64,000 bases of DNA from Candidatus Bathyarchaeota archaeon (lineage in GTDB: Archaea; Thermoproteota; Bathyarchaeia; Bathyarchaeales; Bathycorpusculaceae). The stretch is taken from positions 1-64,000 of the forward strand of contig JALHSQ010000178.1 of the NCBI GenBank assembly GCA_022865885.1. Direction: 5' to 3'. Of this stretch, positions 15,792 to 24,019 are shown piece after piece. Positions within the stretch are counted from its first letter, which is position 1, and every line of letters starts with the position of its first letter. Under the pieces are notes generated by a model that saw nothing but the letters and a program-made list of their open reading frames with translations, did no database searches and was not told the origin of the DNA. The translations under genes were made by a program, and so were the position numbers.

Positions 15792-16078
15792 ATCTGCAGA
15801 GTCTCCTTGATCTTGTCCTTTCGGAAGCCAGTGATCAAGGTTTTGTCGTTGATTATGATTGTCGGATAGCTTAGGCTTCCTCCCTTGCTCAAGATGTGTT
15901 CCTTGATTTTGTCTTTGTCCTCATCGCTGCATAGGTTAACGTCAACGTACTCGTATTCGATATTGTTGTCTTTGAGAAACTGTTTTGTCATCTTGCACCA
16001 TGCGCATGTGCTTAGTGCATATACTCGGACTTTGTTTTTGTTGTTTTGACCTTGAACTTTCTGAATCTTCATTTTCAA
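15788..16078 (-). CDS. Glutaredoxin-like protein
   Basis: A 96-residue thioredoxin-fold protein. The active site CAWC at about residues 25-28, the cis-Pro in SYPTII and the GFRKDKI end fit the glutaredoxin/NrdH group. It has a 15-residue basic extension before the first strand. Its stop codon overlaps the FTR-rubredoxin gene, so the FTR fusion is the likely reductant (inference from context). Confidence 0.9.
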   Translation of the reverse strand: MKMKIQKVQGQNNKNKVRVYALSTCAWCKMTKQFLKDNNIEYEYVDVNLCSDEDKDKIKEHILSKGGSLSYPTIIINDKTLITGFRKDKIKETLQI

Positions 16079-16142
16079 TCACTGTTTTGTGTCTAGCGTA
16101 TGGCCAGAGCGCGATATAACGATTTAGCCAACGGCGTCCTTT

Positions 16143-17516
16143 CTAGGCTTCTCTCAAATTAACGAGAGCGTTCTGCACGACTTCCGACATTGCAGGATGA
16201 ATGTGCATACCCCTTATGATAGGCATCAGCGTTTTGTCTCCGCAAGCCATTGCGTTGACGACCTCTTGTATGAGTATGGATGCGAATGGACCTATTGTGT
16301 GGCCACCCAAGATCTTACCCGTTTTCTGTTCGAGGACGATTTTTACGAAGCCTTCAGGTTTGCCCATTGCAGCTCCTTGTGCTGTATCCTTGTGAAAGGC
16401 TGTGCCCACCAGAACCTTGTAGCCTTGCTGTTTCGCTTCTGCCTCTTTCAAACCCACGGAAGCTATTTGTGGATGTGTGAAAACGGCGTGTGGGGCCGCA
16501 GAGTAGTCCACGCTGACTTTATGGTCGTGGAGAGCGTTGTGCCAAGCTATCTGCCCTTCGTAGTTAGCTACATGCTTAAACATTTGTTTGCCGATGGCAT
16601 CGCCGAAGGCCCATATGTTCTTCTTTCTTGTTTCAAGATATTGGTTGACTTTGATGTATCCTCTATTGTCTAGTTCGACGCCAGTTTTCTCTGGTTTAAG
16701 AATGTCTGAGTTGGGAATTCGCCCTGCTGCTATCAGTAAGGTCTCAGCTGAAAACTCTTTGAGAGTTGCGTTGTCGCGGTTTTTGGCTACGACAGTTTTT
16801 ACGCCGTTTGTCTCTTTAACTTCAATTGCTTCATAGTTCGTGTGTATCTTCATCTTTCTTGCCAGTTCCTCTTCTAGCAGGTGAGAGATTTCTGGTTCCT
16901 CGTCAGGCAGAAGTCTCGGGTTTCTCTGAATTATCGTGACGTTGGTTCCTATGCTGGAGAAGAAGTGACTGAATTCGGTTGCGATGTACCCTCCACCGAT
17001 GATTATCATGCTCTTGGGCTGTGTTTTCAATTGTAGCGCCGTGTCACTCGTCAGGTAGTTCACGTTGTTTATTCCCTTTATTGGTGGAATGTCAGGTCTT
17101 GCACCTGAGACTATGAATATCTTGTCGGCTTTTACGAGATTGTCGCCAACTTTCAGGGTGTAGTCTGAGACAAATTCGCCTACATTTTTGAACCATTTAA
17201 TGTTCTGGTCAGTTGCCATAGCTCTGTTCTGTCTTTCAACGTCTTCAGTGACGAGTGACTGCATGTTTTCCATTATTTTTTTGAAATCGACAGAATTAAC
17301 TGTCGCATTTATCCCTAGTTTCTCAGCTTCTCGAATGGTAGATAAAACATCGGCCGGATAAATGAGCATCTTGGATGGAACGCATCCGCGGTTTAGGCAG
17401 GTTCCTCCAAGGGGACCAGATTCGACCAAAGCTGTTCTCATGCCGTTGGCAACCGCTTTTGCGGCAATTATCATTCCTGAACCTGAGCCAATAACTAGAA
17501 CATCATATTTCTCCAT
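16143..17516 (-). CDS. Pyridine nucleotide-disulfide oxidoreductase (dihydrolipoamide dehydrogenase-like)
   Basis: About 457 residues of the class I flavoprotein disulfide reductase family. FAD motif GSGSGMIIAAKA at the N-terminus, redox disulfide GGTCLNRGCVPSK near 36-48, NAD(P) motif GGGYIATEFSHFF near 175, FAD motif in AFGDAIG near 300, and the C-terminal GMHIHPAMSEVVQNAL carrying the catalytic His-Pro. No lipoyl or 2-oxoacid dehydrogenase genes are nearby, so it may reduce another disulfide (mycothiol-, CoA- or mercury-type relatives look similar). The start is ATG 17516; an upstream extension to 17549 lacks family similarity. Confidence 0.9.
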   Translation of the reverse strand: MEKYDVLVIGSGSGMIIAAKAVANGMRTALVESGPLGGTCLNRGCVPSKMLIYPADVLSTIREAEKLGINATVNSVDFKKIMENMQSLVTEDVERQNRAMATDQNIKWFKNVGEFVSDYTLKVGDNLVKADKIFIVSGARPDIPPIKGINNVNYLTSDTALQLKTQPKSMIIIGGGYIATEFSHFFSSIGTNVTIIQRNPRLLPDEEPEISHLLEEELARKMKIHTNYEAIEVKETNGVKTVVAKNRDNATLKEFSAETLLIAAGRIPNSDILKPEKTGVELDNRGYIKVNQYLETRKKNIWAFGDAIGKQMFKHVANYEGQIAWHNALHDHKVSVDYSAAPHAVFTHPQIASVGLKEAEAKQQGYKVLVGTAFHKDTAQGAAMGKPEGFVKIVLEQKTGKILGGHTIGPFASILIQEVVNAMACGDKTLMPIIRGMHIHPAMSEVVQNALVNLREA

Positions 17517-17743
17517 GAAAAATCTCTCCCACGAGGATAAGGGCATCACAAGATCAAATAAGTATTGCCTAATATTGCTTCAGAACGTGTAGCAGAATTG
17601 CACAGTTCTGCGAGGATATTAGTATAAACCACCTAGTTGGCGGTCATTTAGACGATCCATGGTTCGGGCACAGGTTTAGCTTGAAACCCATATGGGTTGT
17701 TGCGCGCTACAGGAAAAGAAAACAAGAGAGGAAATAGAAGAGA

Positions 17744-18379
17744 TCAAGTGGCTCTCGTCGTTTCTTCGAATCGCTTGTTTACTTCGCTCCAGTTGACGAT
17801 GCTCCAGAAGGCTTCAACAAACTTGGCCCTTTCGTTCTTGTAATCAATATAATAGGCATGCTCAAAGATGTCAAGAACCATCAGAATCCTAAACATTGGA
17901 TAAACGTTCATGTTGTGTTTCTCTATTTGCATGATTATTGGTCTCTTAGTTCTGCGGCAGAAAGTCAGTGTGGCCCAGCCAGAGCCTTCCACGCTGACAG
18001 CAGCCTGCGTGAACTCCTTTTTGAACCTGTCAAAGCTGCCAAATTCCTTGTCGATAGCTTCACCGAAAACGCCTGTCGGTTTTCCTCCGCCGCCTTTTCC
18101 CGCAGGTGCCAAGTTGCCCCAAAACAGTGAGTGAAGCAAATTTCCTCCTATGTTGAAGGATAGCTCCTTCAAGGTGGCTTTCATGTCCAGATCTGTGCTT
18201 TCTTTCCTAGCTTTGTCAAGTTTTTCGAGAATCGCGTTTGCTCCATTGACGTATGCTTGGTGATGTTTCTGATAATGTATTTTCAATTGCTCCTCTGAGA
18301 TGTAGGGTTTCAAGTCAGTAAACTCGTAGGGCAGTTTTGGCAAGACATAAAACTTGTTTGCTTCCATTTTCTTCGCCAT
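17744..18379 (-). CDS. sod: Superoxide dismutase (Fe/Mn)
   Basis: A 211-residue Fe/Mn superoxide dismutase. Metal ligands are H35 (in KIHYQKHH), H83 (in [10 protein letters not shown]), D170 and H174 (in DIFEHAYY; the usual Trp of DVWEH is Phe here). The GGGGKPTG loop and tetramer-type C-terminus are present. Metal preference cannot be read from the sequence. It lies 36 bases after korB on the same strand and is probably transcribed with korAB, sensible for oxygen-sensitive 2-oxoacid oxidoreductases. Confidence 0.95.
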   Translation of the reverse strand: MAKKMEANKFYVLPKLPYEFTDLKPYISEEQLKIHYQKHHQAYVNGANAILEKLDKARKESTDLDMKATLKELSFNIGGNLLHSLFWGNLAPAGKGGGGKPTGVFGEAIDKEFGSFDRFKKEFTQAAVSVEGSGWATLTFCRRTKRPIIMQIEKHNMNVYPMFRILMVLDIFEHAYYIDYKNERAKFVEAFWSIVNWSEVNKRFEETTRAT

Positions 18380-18414
18380 CCAGGCTATTTGGTTTCAGGT
18401 TGTTTTATGTTTTG

Positions 18415-19278
18415 TCATTTCAGCGACTCGATAAGCTCGCTTATGTCCGTCTCTTCTGGTTGTATTCTTGTCAATGGTATTCCTTTTACGTGTGGAAGAT
18501 TGTCGCGATATGTAGGTCTTTCTTTCTTGTAGAATATTCCTATGGGTATTCGGTCACCCCACTCGAAGCTCTTCTCAAGAGCTTTCTGTCTGTCACCTGA
18601 ATCGTGTCCTGTTTCTTCAAGCTTGTAGACTCGTTGACGGAACCACTCGTAGGTATTTAGGTAATTGAAGGTTACACATGGCTGAAAGACATCAATATAG
18701 TTGAAGCCTCGGTGCTTCAGCGCCTCAGCCATCAGGCCTGTGAGGTGCTTCGGGTCTCCTGCAAAACCGCGGGCTACAAACGTTCCATTGCTGATAAGTG
18801 CATGCGCAATAGGATTTAGTGGCAACGTTATTGAACCGTAAGGCGTGGATTTGGTCTTGAATCCTATCTGGCTGGTGGCTGTTGTCTGTCCTGTTGTCAA
18901 CCCAAGAATCATGTTATTATGAACAACCAAGGTCAAATCCACGTTTCTCCTGATAGCATGACAGAAATGATCCCAACCTTCATCGTAGCAATCAGCGTCT
19001 CCACTGAAACCTACAACTGTCAGATCAGGGTTGGCCAGCTTTATGCCAGTTGCAACGGGCAAGACTCTGCCATGAATGCCGTGAAACGTGTTCACGTTGA
19101 CATAATCACTGATTTTTCCGTGGCAACCAATCCCTGAAACGATGACTACTTGCTCTCTTCTTGTCTTTGACTCAACAAGGGCACTCTTGAAAGCTGAAAG
19201 AATTCCGAAATTCCCGCATCCTGGGCACCATGTATTCTTGGCAGGGGTAGTAAGATCTTCTAGGGCGGCCATTCTCAA
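18415..19278 (-). CDS. korB: 2-oxoacid:ferredoxin oxidoreductase, beta subunit
   Basis: A 287-residue thiamine pyrophosphate-binding subunit. It begins with TWCPGCGNFGILSA, whose cysteines bind a cluster, and has the TPP/Mg segment GFSGDADCYDEGWDHFC near 95, where the more usual form is GDGD. Its start overlaps the korA stop by four bases. With korA it forms an enzyme that oxidatively decarboxylates a 2-oxoacid to the acyl-CoA with ferredoxin as acceptor. 2-Oxoglutarate is a guess from overall look; pyruvate or branched substrates are possible. Confidence 0.92.
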   Translation of the reverse strand: MRMAALEDLTTPAKNTWCPGCGNFGILSAFKSALVESKTRREQVVIVSGIGCHGKISDYVNVNTFHGIHGRVLPVATGIKLANPDLTVVGFSGDADCYDEGWDHFCHAIRRNVDLTLVVHNNMILGLTTGQTTATSQIGFKTKSTPYGSITLPLNPIAHALISNGTFVARGFAGDPKHLTGLMAEALKHRGFNYIDVFQPCVTFNYLNTYEWFRQRVYKLEETGHDSGDRQKALEKSFEWGDRIPIGIFYKKERPTYRDNLPHVKGIPLTRIQPEETDISELIESLK

Positions 19279-21032
19279 AGCACCTCCTTAACTTTCTCCG
19301 AGAGGTGGAAGGAATCGAACGGTCTTCCATCATATTTCAGTATCTTGTGATCCACTCTTCTTAGAAGGTGATCTCGAATCAGGCTTGAAAGCTGAGAAGT
19401 CCTGTTGTTCTCAACCACTATCGTTTTCTTAGCTTTTCTCAAGATCTGCTCAACCTTCGTTTTTGGGAAGGGGTGAATGTAGAGTATTTGCAGGAAATTC
19501 ACTGCTCCGTTGTCTTCTTGGTTGATCAGTTTTAAGGCTTCTCTTATCGGTCCTTTGGTTGAGCCCCACGAGATTATCGTTGCCTTGGCTTCTTCTGGCC
19601 CATATAGCTTGATTGTTTCGATTTCGCTTTCTTCGAGTTCTTTGGCTAAAGCGTCAAGTTTTCTCATTCTCTTGTCCATCATCATCGTCGTTATTGTTGG
19701 GTCTTCACTGGTGAGGCCGTATTCGTTGTGCTCGTCTGAATTGGCATGGACTATTGCCTCTCTGGTTGACGGAATGATTCTCGGCGAAACTCCTGTTTCT
19801 GTAATCTCGTATCTTTGATATTTCTCCCCCTCGTACTGTCCGGTTATAAGCAATCCTCGTTCAATCTTCACTCGGTCAGGTTCAAAGGGGATCACTGAAA
19901 CTTCACTTTCGGCAAGATATTTGTCTGTTAAGAGAATGACTGGGAGCTGGTACTTCTCGGCCCAGTTGAATGCTCGCATGGTCTCATAGAAGCACTCCTC
20001 AATATCGCCAGGAGCTATGACGACTCTTGGAAACTCGCCTTGAGAGGCATGTATGACAAACCTTAGGTCTCCTTGGGCTGAATAAGTAGGCAGTCCTGTG
20101 CTAGGGCCAGGCCTTTGTCCGACCATGATGACGACCGGTGTCTCCGTCATTCCGGTCATTCCTAAGCCTTCGCTCATGAGGCAGAAGCCGCCGCCTGAAG
20201 TTGCTGTCATGGTTCTTGCGCCGGCGAAGGCTGCGCCTGCAATCATGTTTATTGCTGCTATTTCTCCTTCTGGCTGCATTGTTATCATCTGGTAATGTCT
20301 CTCGTTCGTAGTCATGAAGTGAAGCAGACCAGTCGTGGGCGTCATAGGGTAGCTTGCAAAGAACTTGCATCCTGCCTTTATCGCACCTAGTCCGATGGCC
20401 TCGTTTCCGCTCAAAAAGATTCGACTCTTGCCAGCAGCGTTGGTTTTCCTCAGCTGGTATTCGAAGTTTTCCGCAAGCTTTTCTTTACCATAATTGTATC
20501 CTACTCTGGCGGCTTTCATGTTTGATTCTGCGGTTTCTGCTTTGAACGTGTCCTTCATGACTTCTTCCAATAGAGTTATGTCGAAGTTGATGAGGGCGAA
20601 TACAGCGCCGAGAGCTACAGTGTTTCTCATTATGAGGTTATGTGGTTCTTTCAATTCGTCTATGACGATCTTTCTTAGTGGGATTGGGTAGAGCTTCAGA
20701 TTAGTTCTGCCAAGGATTTCGTGGTTCAGATTCGCGTCGTCTTGATCGTAAATCACTCCACCATTAGAAACTAGCTCGTCTTTATGGAGCATTACCGTTT
20801 GAGCGTTTAATGCTATTAGCAGCTGAATTTGGTCAAGATGGGAGTAGATTTCATGCTCAGACACTCTAGCAACATAGAAGTTGTGTCCTCCCCTTATGAG
20901 AGATTGATAATCGTTGGTGCCGAAGACGTGGAGACCTCCTCTCATGCAGGCCTTAGCAAAAAGGAAACCTGAGCGAGCGATGCCTGCACCCGCTTCGCCT
21001 CCAATCAGCAAAGAAAAATCGTTAATCTCCAA
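19275..21032 (-). CDS. korA: 2-oxoacid:ferredoxin oxidoreductase, fused gamma-alpha subunit
   Basis: About 585 residues. The gamma domain comes first (LLIGGEAGAGI to about residue 190), then the alpha domain beginning with FLSGNEAIGLGAIKAGCKFFASYPMTP near 215 and including the EGEIAAINMIAGAAFAGARTMTATSGGGF region. This gamma-alpha fusion is common in archaeal Kor enzymes. No ATG is present at the N-terminus. TTG at 21032 is preferred over TTG at 21065 because a TATA box at 21066-21075 would place transcription start near 21044, giving an almost leaderless message. Operon korA-korB-sod. Confidence 0.92.
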   Translation of the reverse strand: MEINDFSLLIGGEAGAGIARSGFLFAKACMRGGLHVFGTNDYQSLIRGGHNFYVARVSEHEIYSHLDQIQLLIALNAQTVMLHKDELVSNGGVIYDQDDANLNHEILGRTNLKLYPIPLRKIVIDELKEPHNLIMRNTVALGAVFALINFDITLLEEVMKDTFKAETAESNMKAARVGYNYGKEKLAENFEYQLRKTNAAGKSRIFLSGNEAIGLGAIKAGCKFFASYPMTPTTGLLHFMTTNERHYQMITMQPEGEIAAINMIAGAAFAGARTMTATSGGGFCLMSEGLGMTGMTETPVVIMVGQRPGPSTGLPTYSAQGDLRFVIHASQGEFPRVVIAPGDIEECFYETMRAFNWAEKYQLPVILLTDKYLAESEVSVIPFEPDRVKIERGLLITGQYEGEKYQRYEITETGVSPRIIPSTREAIVHANSDEHNEYGLTSEDPTITTMMMDKRMRKLDALAKELEESEIETIKLYGPEEAKATIISWGSTKGPIREALKLINQEDNGAVNFLQILYIHPFPKTKVEQILRKAKKTIVVENNRTSQLSSLIRDHLLRRVDHKILKYDGRPFDSFHLSEKVKEVL

Positions 21033-21065
21033 GTAAAATCGCCAACGAGAAGATAGACGTTTCAA

Positions 21066-21075
21066 TTATAAAAAA
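21066..21075 (-). promoter_or_regulatory. Putative TATA box of korA
   Basis: TTTTTTATAAT on the minus strand, about 35 bases upstream of the TTG at 21032. The spacing fits an archaeal promoter for a short-leader transcript and helps decide the start codon. Confidence 0.45.
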
Positions 21076-21165
21076 GGTTCTTTTGAATCAAGTCATTGTT
21101 ACTCACATGAGAGAATATGATGTTTCACTGGGAATCAGTTTGGCCTAGCTCGATAGAGACAGAAA

Positions 21166-21176
21166 ATTTTATTATG
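21166..21176 (+). promoter_or_regulatory. Putative TATA box of the ferredoxin operon
   Basis: ATTTTATTATG lies 35-45 bases upstream of the TTG start at 21211; GGTGA at 21200-21204 would be the ribosome-binding site. It is divergent from the korA promoter about 90 bases away. Confidence 0.4.
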
Positions 21177-21210
21177 TTTGCCATTTTCAATTTTGGTTTG
21201 GTGAAACGTT

Positions 21211-21522
21211 TTGCCGATTGATCCGAATTTCCAAAAGACTAGGACAGTCGTTGACAAGCATCAGGGTCATAATGTGTGGGGACCTGTTGAAGCTCCGAAG
21301 AAACGTGGTATACATGGGACAAACGTGGCAGTTGATTGGGACATTTGCACTGGTGATGGGATTTGTTTCGAAGTATGTCCTGTTTCTCTATTCGATTGGG
21401 CTGATGCGCCGGGGCATCCGACCTCTGAAAAGAAGTCTGATCCAGTTAGAGAAAGTGAGTGCATACAGTGCCTTGCATGTGAAACACAGTGCCCCGCCCA
21501 AGCGATAAAAATCACAAGCTAA
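21211..21522 (+). CDS. Zinc-type-extension dicluster ferredoxin, predicted 3Fe-4S/4Fe-4S
   Basis: A 103-residue ferredoxin. The first cluster motif reads CTGDGICFEVCP, with Asp where the second Cys would be, a pattern that in Sulfolobus-type ferredoxins goes with a 3Fe-4S cluster. The second motif CIQCLACETQCP is complete and predicts a 4Fe-4S cluster. The N-terminal extension with a DKHQGHNVWG segment resembles the His-containing zinc-binding extension of thermoacidophile ferredoxins. TTG start. It is divergent from korAB and a probable electron acceptor for it (inference). Confidence 0.88.
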   Translation: MPIDPNFQKTRTVVDKHQGHNVWGPVEAPKKRGIHGTNVAVDWDICTGDGICFEVCPVSLFDWADAPGHPTSEKKSDPVRESECIQCLACETQCPAQAIKITS

Positions 21523-21622
21523 CCCATCCAAATCCCAATTCCTGTAGCAAGTAGCCGATAACCTGCGAGTGTCAAGAAGGCTTTTATTTTTCTGCTTTCG
21601 TAGTCTATCTGGAGGACTTTGG

Positions 21623-21859
21623 ATGAAGACTAAGCCTGATAAGACGCTGGATTGCCTGGGCTTGTACTGTCCTGAACCTGTTTTCAAAACAAGAATGGAA
21701 TTGGATGAGTTGAAAAAGGGAGAAACTTTGGAGGTTTTGGCAGATGACCCTGCAGCAGAGGAAGACATTCGTAGTCTTGTCAAACACTTGGAACAAGAGC
21801 TAGTAGGTGTGAGTAAAGAGGGAAACACGGTTAGGATATTAATCAGGAAGGTTAAATGA
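21623..21859 (+). CDS. TusA-family sulfur carrier
   Basis: A 78-residue TusA-like protein. The sulfur-accepting Cys lies in LDCLGLYCPEPVF, followed by the helix KTRMELDELKKGE and the VLADDPAAEEDI strand typical of the family. The start is ATG 21623 after a good GGAGG; a longer frame upstream is not family-like. It heads a run of sulfur-relay genes in the same direction. Confidence 0.92.
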   Translation: MKTKPDKTLDCLGLYCPEPVFKTRMELDELKKGETLEVLADDPAAEEDIRSLVKHLEQELVGVSKEGNTVRILIRKVK

Positions 21860-21882
21860 GAGGATAATGGCGATGGAACAGA

Positions 21883-22251
21883 ATGAGTATTAAGAAAAAG
21901 ATCCTATATGTCCAAACGAGTGGAGTCGACAACCCAGAGCGTGCCTATGCGCCGTTCATTTTAGCGACTACAGCAGCAATGATGAACATAGATGCAACGG
22001 TCTACTTCGTCATAAAGGGAATCACCCTTGTCAAAAAAGGGGAGGCGGAGAAGATCAAGATCGGCAGCTTTCCGTCACTAAAAGATGTGATGAATCAAGC
22101 AGTGAAGGCTGGAGTTAAACTGGTTGTTTGTGAACAAAGCTGCGGCTTGCTGGGAATTCCGCGAGGAGACTTCACGAAGGAAGCCAACATCGTAGGGGCC
22201 GCCACACTAAACGATTTAGCCCTTAGCGCAGACGCAGTTCTCTGCTTCTAA
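21883..22251 (+). CDS. DsrE/DsrF-like sulfur relay protein
   Basis: A 122-residue protein of the DsrE-like fold: KILYVQTSGVDNPERAYAPFILATTAAMM at the N-terminus and VVCEQSCGLLGIP near 95-107, which supplies the candidate sulfur-carrying Cys. Relatives pass persulfide sulfur between carriers such as TusA. It is 23 bases after tusA and 12 before the NifS-like gene. Confidence 0.88.
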   Translation: MSIKKKILYVQTSGVDNPERAYAPFILATTAAMMNIDATVYFVIKGITLVKKGEAEKIKIGSFPSLKDVMNQAVKAGVKLVVCEQSCGLLGIPRGDFTKEANIVGAATLNDLALSADAVLCF

Positions 22252-22262
22252 GCGATCAAGCA

Positions 22263-23447
22263 ATGTCAGTAGCACGACGCATCTACATGGATCATGCGGT
22301 AGGTCGACCTGTCGACCAGCGAGTAATAGATGCAATGCTGCCTTTCATGAACTCATCTTATGGAAACCCTTCTTCGCTGCATGTGTTTGGTCAAGAGGCG
22401 AAACATGCGCTGGAAGAGGCGAGGACACGAGTTGCTGACTTGATTAATGCGGAAAGAAAAGAATCAGTAATTTTCACTTCGGGAGCAACAGAAAGCAACA
22501 ACATGGCAATCAAAGGCGTTGTCTACCGGAACAAAGATCGAGGAACGCGGACCATAACATCCAGTGTCGAACACATGTCTGTCGTTAACACCTGCAAGTT
22601 TCTGACCACAAGGGGATTTGAAACGGTTTTTCTTCCGGTCGACAGCTTTGGGTTTGTGGGGCTTGAGGACTTGGAGAGAGAGTTGACCGATAAGACTGTT
22701 CTTGTTTCCATAGTGTACGCGAATGGAGAGATTGGAACGATCGAGCCGATAAGAGAGATCAGCAAAAAAGTGCACGAAAAGAATGCTTTCTTACACGTGG
22801 ATGCTACTGCTGCATGTGGGCAGGTTCCAATAGACGTGAGACGTGAAGGAATTGACTTGCTTACTCTTTCTTCTAATGACATGTACGGTCCAAGAGGTGT
22901 AGGTGCGCTTTATGTGAAAGAAGGCATCCGTCTTGAACCGCTGCTTCACGGTGGAGGACAGGAGCGAGGATTGAGATCAGGGACAGAGAATTTGCCGAGC
23001 ATAGTTGGATTTGGAAAGGCTGCAGACTTGAGCAAGAACGAAATGAAAGACGAAAGTGAACGATTGACTAGGTTGCGGGATAGGTTCATTGACGGTTTGC
23101 TGAAGCCACTTCCATATTCATTTTTGAACGGCCATCCGACCAAGCGACTGCCGGACAATGTTTCTGTAAGGTACAGCTTTATAGAAGGCGAGTCAATGCT
23201 GCTGGGTTTAGACATGATGGGCGTGTTCGCGTCTTCAGGTTCAGCTTGCACTGCAAAGACTCTGGAGCCTTCTCATGTGCTGCTGGCGATCGGGTTGAAA
23301 CATGAAGAGGCTCACGGCTCGTTGATGTTCACGTTGGGCAGGCAGAACGCTGAGGAGGACGTGGATTATGCGATAAGCTTAATGCCTAACATCGTGAAGA
23401 GACTAAGAGCAATATCACCCCTTACACCGAAGGAGTTGAACATGTAA
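22263..23447 (+). CDS. NifS/IscS-like protein lacking the PLP-binding lysine
   Basis: A 394-residue fold-type I aminotransferase-family protein of the NifS/IscS type. Many active-site features are present: the TSGATESNN loop near 78, the PLP-stacking His in SSVEHMS, Asp and Gln in HVDATAACGQ, and the mobile-loop nucleophile C329 in SSGSACTAK. However, the invariant His-Lys that forms the PLP Schiff base (SxHKxxGPKG in relatives) reads N205-D206 in LSSNDMYGPRG. Without this lysine it should not work as a cysteine desulfurase. The IscS of Archaeoglobus fulgidus is known to carry Asp at this position and to form a complex with IscU. The gene overlaps iscU by one base and follows tusA and dsrE, so it probably acts as an IscU scaffold partner or receives sulfide or persulfide from the relay. 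Confidence 0.9.
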   Translation: MSVARRIYMDHAVGRPVDQRVIDAMLPFMNSSYGNPSSLHVFGQEAKHALEEARTRVADLINAERKESVIFTSGATESNNMAIKGVVYRNKDRGTRTITSSVEHMSVVNTCKFLTTRGFETVFLPVDSFGFVGLEDLERELTDKTVLVSIVYANGEIGTIEPIREISKKVHEKNAFLHVDATAACGQVPIDVRREGIDLLTLSSNDMYGPRGVGALYVKEGIRLEPLLHGGGQERGLRSGTENLPSIVGFGKAADLSKNEMKDESERLTRLRDRFIDGLLKPLPYSFLNGHPTKRLPDNVSVRYSFIEGESMLLGLDMMGVFASSGSACTAKTLEPSHVLLAIGLKHEEAHGSLMFTLGRQNAEEDVDYAISLMPNIVKRLRAISPLTPKELNM

Positions 23448-23827
23448 TGTACACTGAGAAAGTCATGGAACACTTCAAAAACCCACGCAATATGGGTGAA
23501 ATCCCAGACGCAGACGGCGTGGGCACCGTTGGAAATCCTGTGTGCGGAGACTTGATGACTATATACATCAAAGTCAAGGACAGTCGGCTAGAAGACATTA
23601 AGTTTAAAACTTTCGGTTGCGGGTCTGCGATCGCAACGAGCAGCATGATAACTGAGTTGGCTAAAGGAAAAACGCTAGATGAGGCAATGAAAATCACCCG
23701 TGCGAACGTGGCAGACTCGCTGGGCGGATTGCCACCAGTCAAAATGCATTGTTCGAACCTTGCTGCGGATGCTTTGCATGCTGCAATTGAGGATTATTAC
23801 AAGAAGCAGAAAGAGGTGAAAAAGTGA
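23447..23827 (+). CDS. iscU: Iron-sulfur cluster scaffold IscU
   Basis: A 126-residue IscU/NifU N-terminal scaffold. The three cluster cysteines occur in NPVCGDLM, FGCGSAIATSS and KMHCSNLAADAL, and the regulatory Asp after the first Cys is present. Its ATG overlaps the stop of the NifS-like gene, consistent with a physical complex. It builds nascent Fe-S clusters for apo-proteins, of which this window is rich. Confidence 0.95.
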   Translation: MYTEKVMEHFKNPRNMGEIPDADGVGTVGNPVCGDLMTIYIKVKDSRLEDIKFKTFGCGSAIATSSMITELAKGKTLDEAMKITRANVADSLGGLPPVKMHCSNLAADALHAAIEDYYKKQKEVKK

Positions 23828-23985
23828 AACCGGAATTTATCCGATGCGAATTCTGCAAGACAGAAATACCGTCGGAAACATGTAAGCTTGCAGCCCATCA
23901 CACCACTATCAATGGAAAGGAATATCTCTTCTGTTGCGCGCAGTGCGCCAAACGATTCGAGCAAAAGAAGAAGAGCAAGAAATGA
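23824..23985 (+). CDS. Small TRASH-like zinc/metal-binding protein
   Basis: A 53-residue protein starting at GTG 23824, overlapping the iscU stop by four bases. It has CEFC near residues 8-11, then C20, a His pair, and FCCAQCAKRFEQ, with a basic tail. The pattern Cx2C ... CxxC followed by a Phe-rich helix matches TRASH/YHS-like treble-clef metal-binding domains. A metallochaperone or iron donor to the IscU scaffold is a reasonable inference from context. Confidence 0.7.
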   Translation: MKPEFIRCEFCKTEIPSETCKLAAHHTTINGKEYLFCCAQCAKRFEQKKKSKK

Positions 23986-24019
23986 AAGAGAAGGCTCACA
24001 AGTAAGCTCAGCTTCTACT

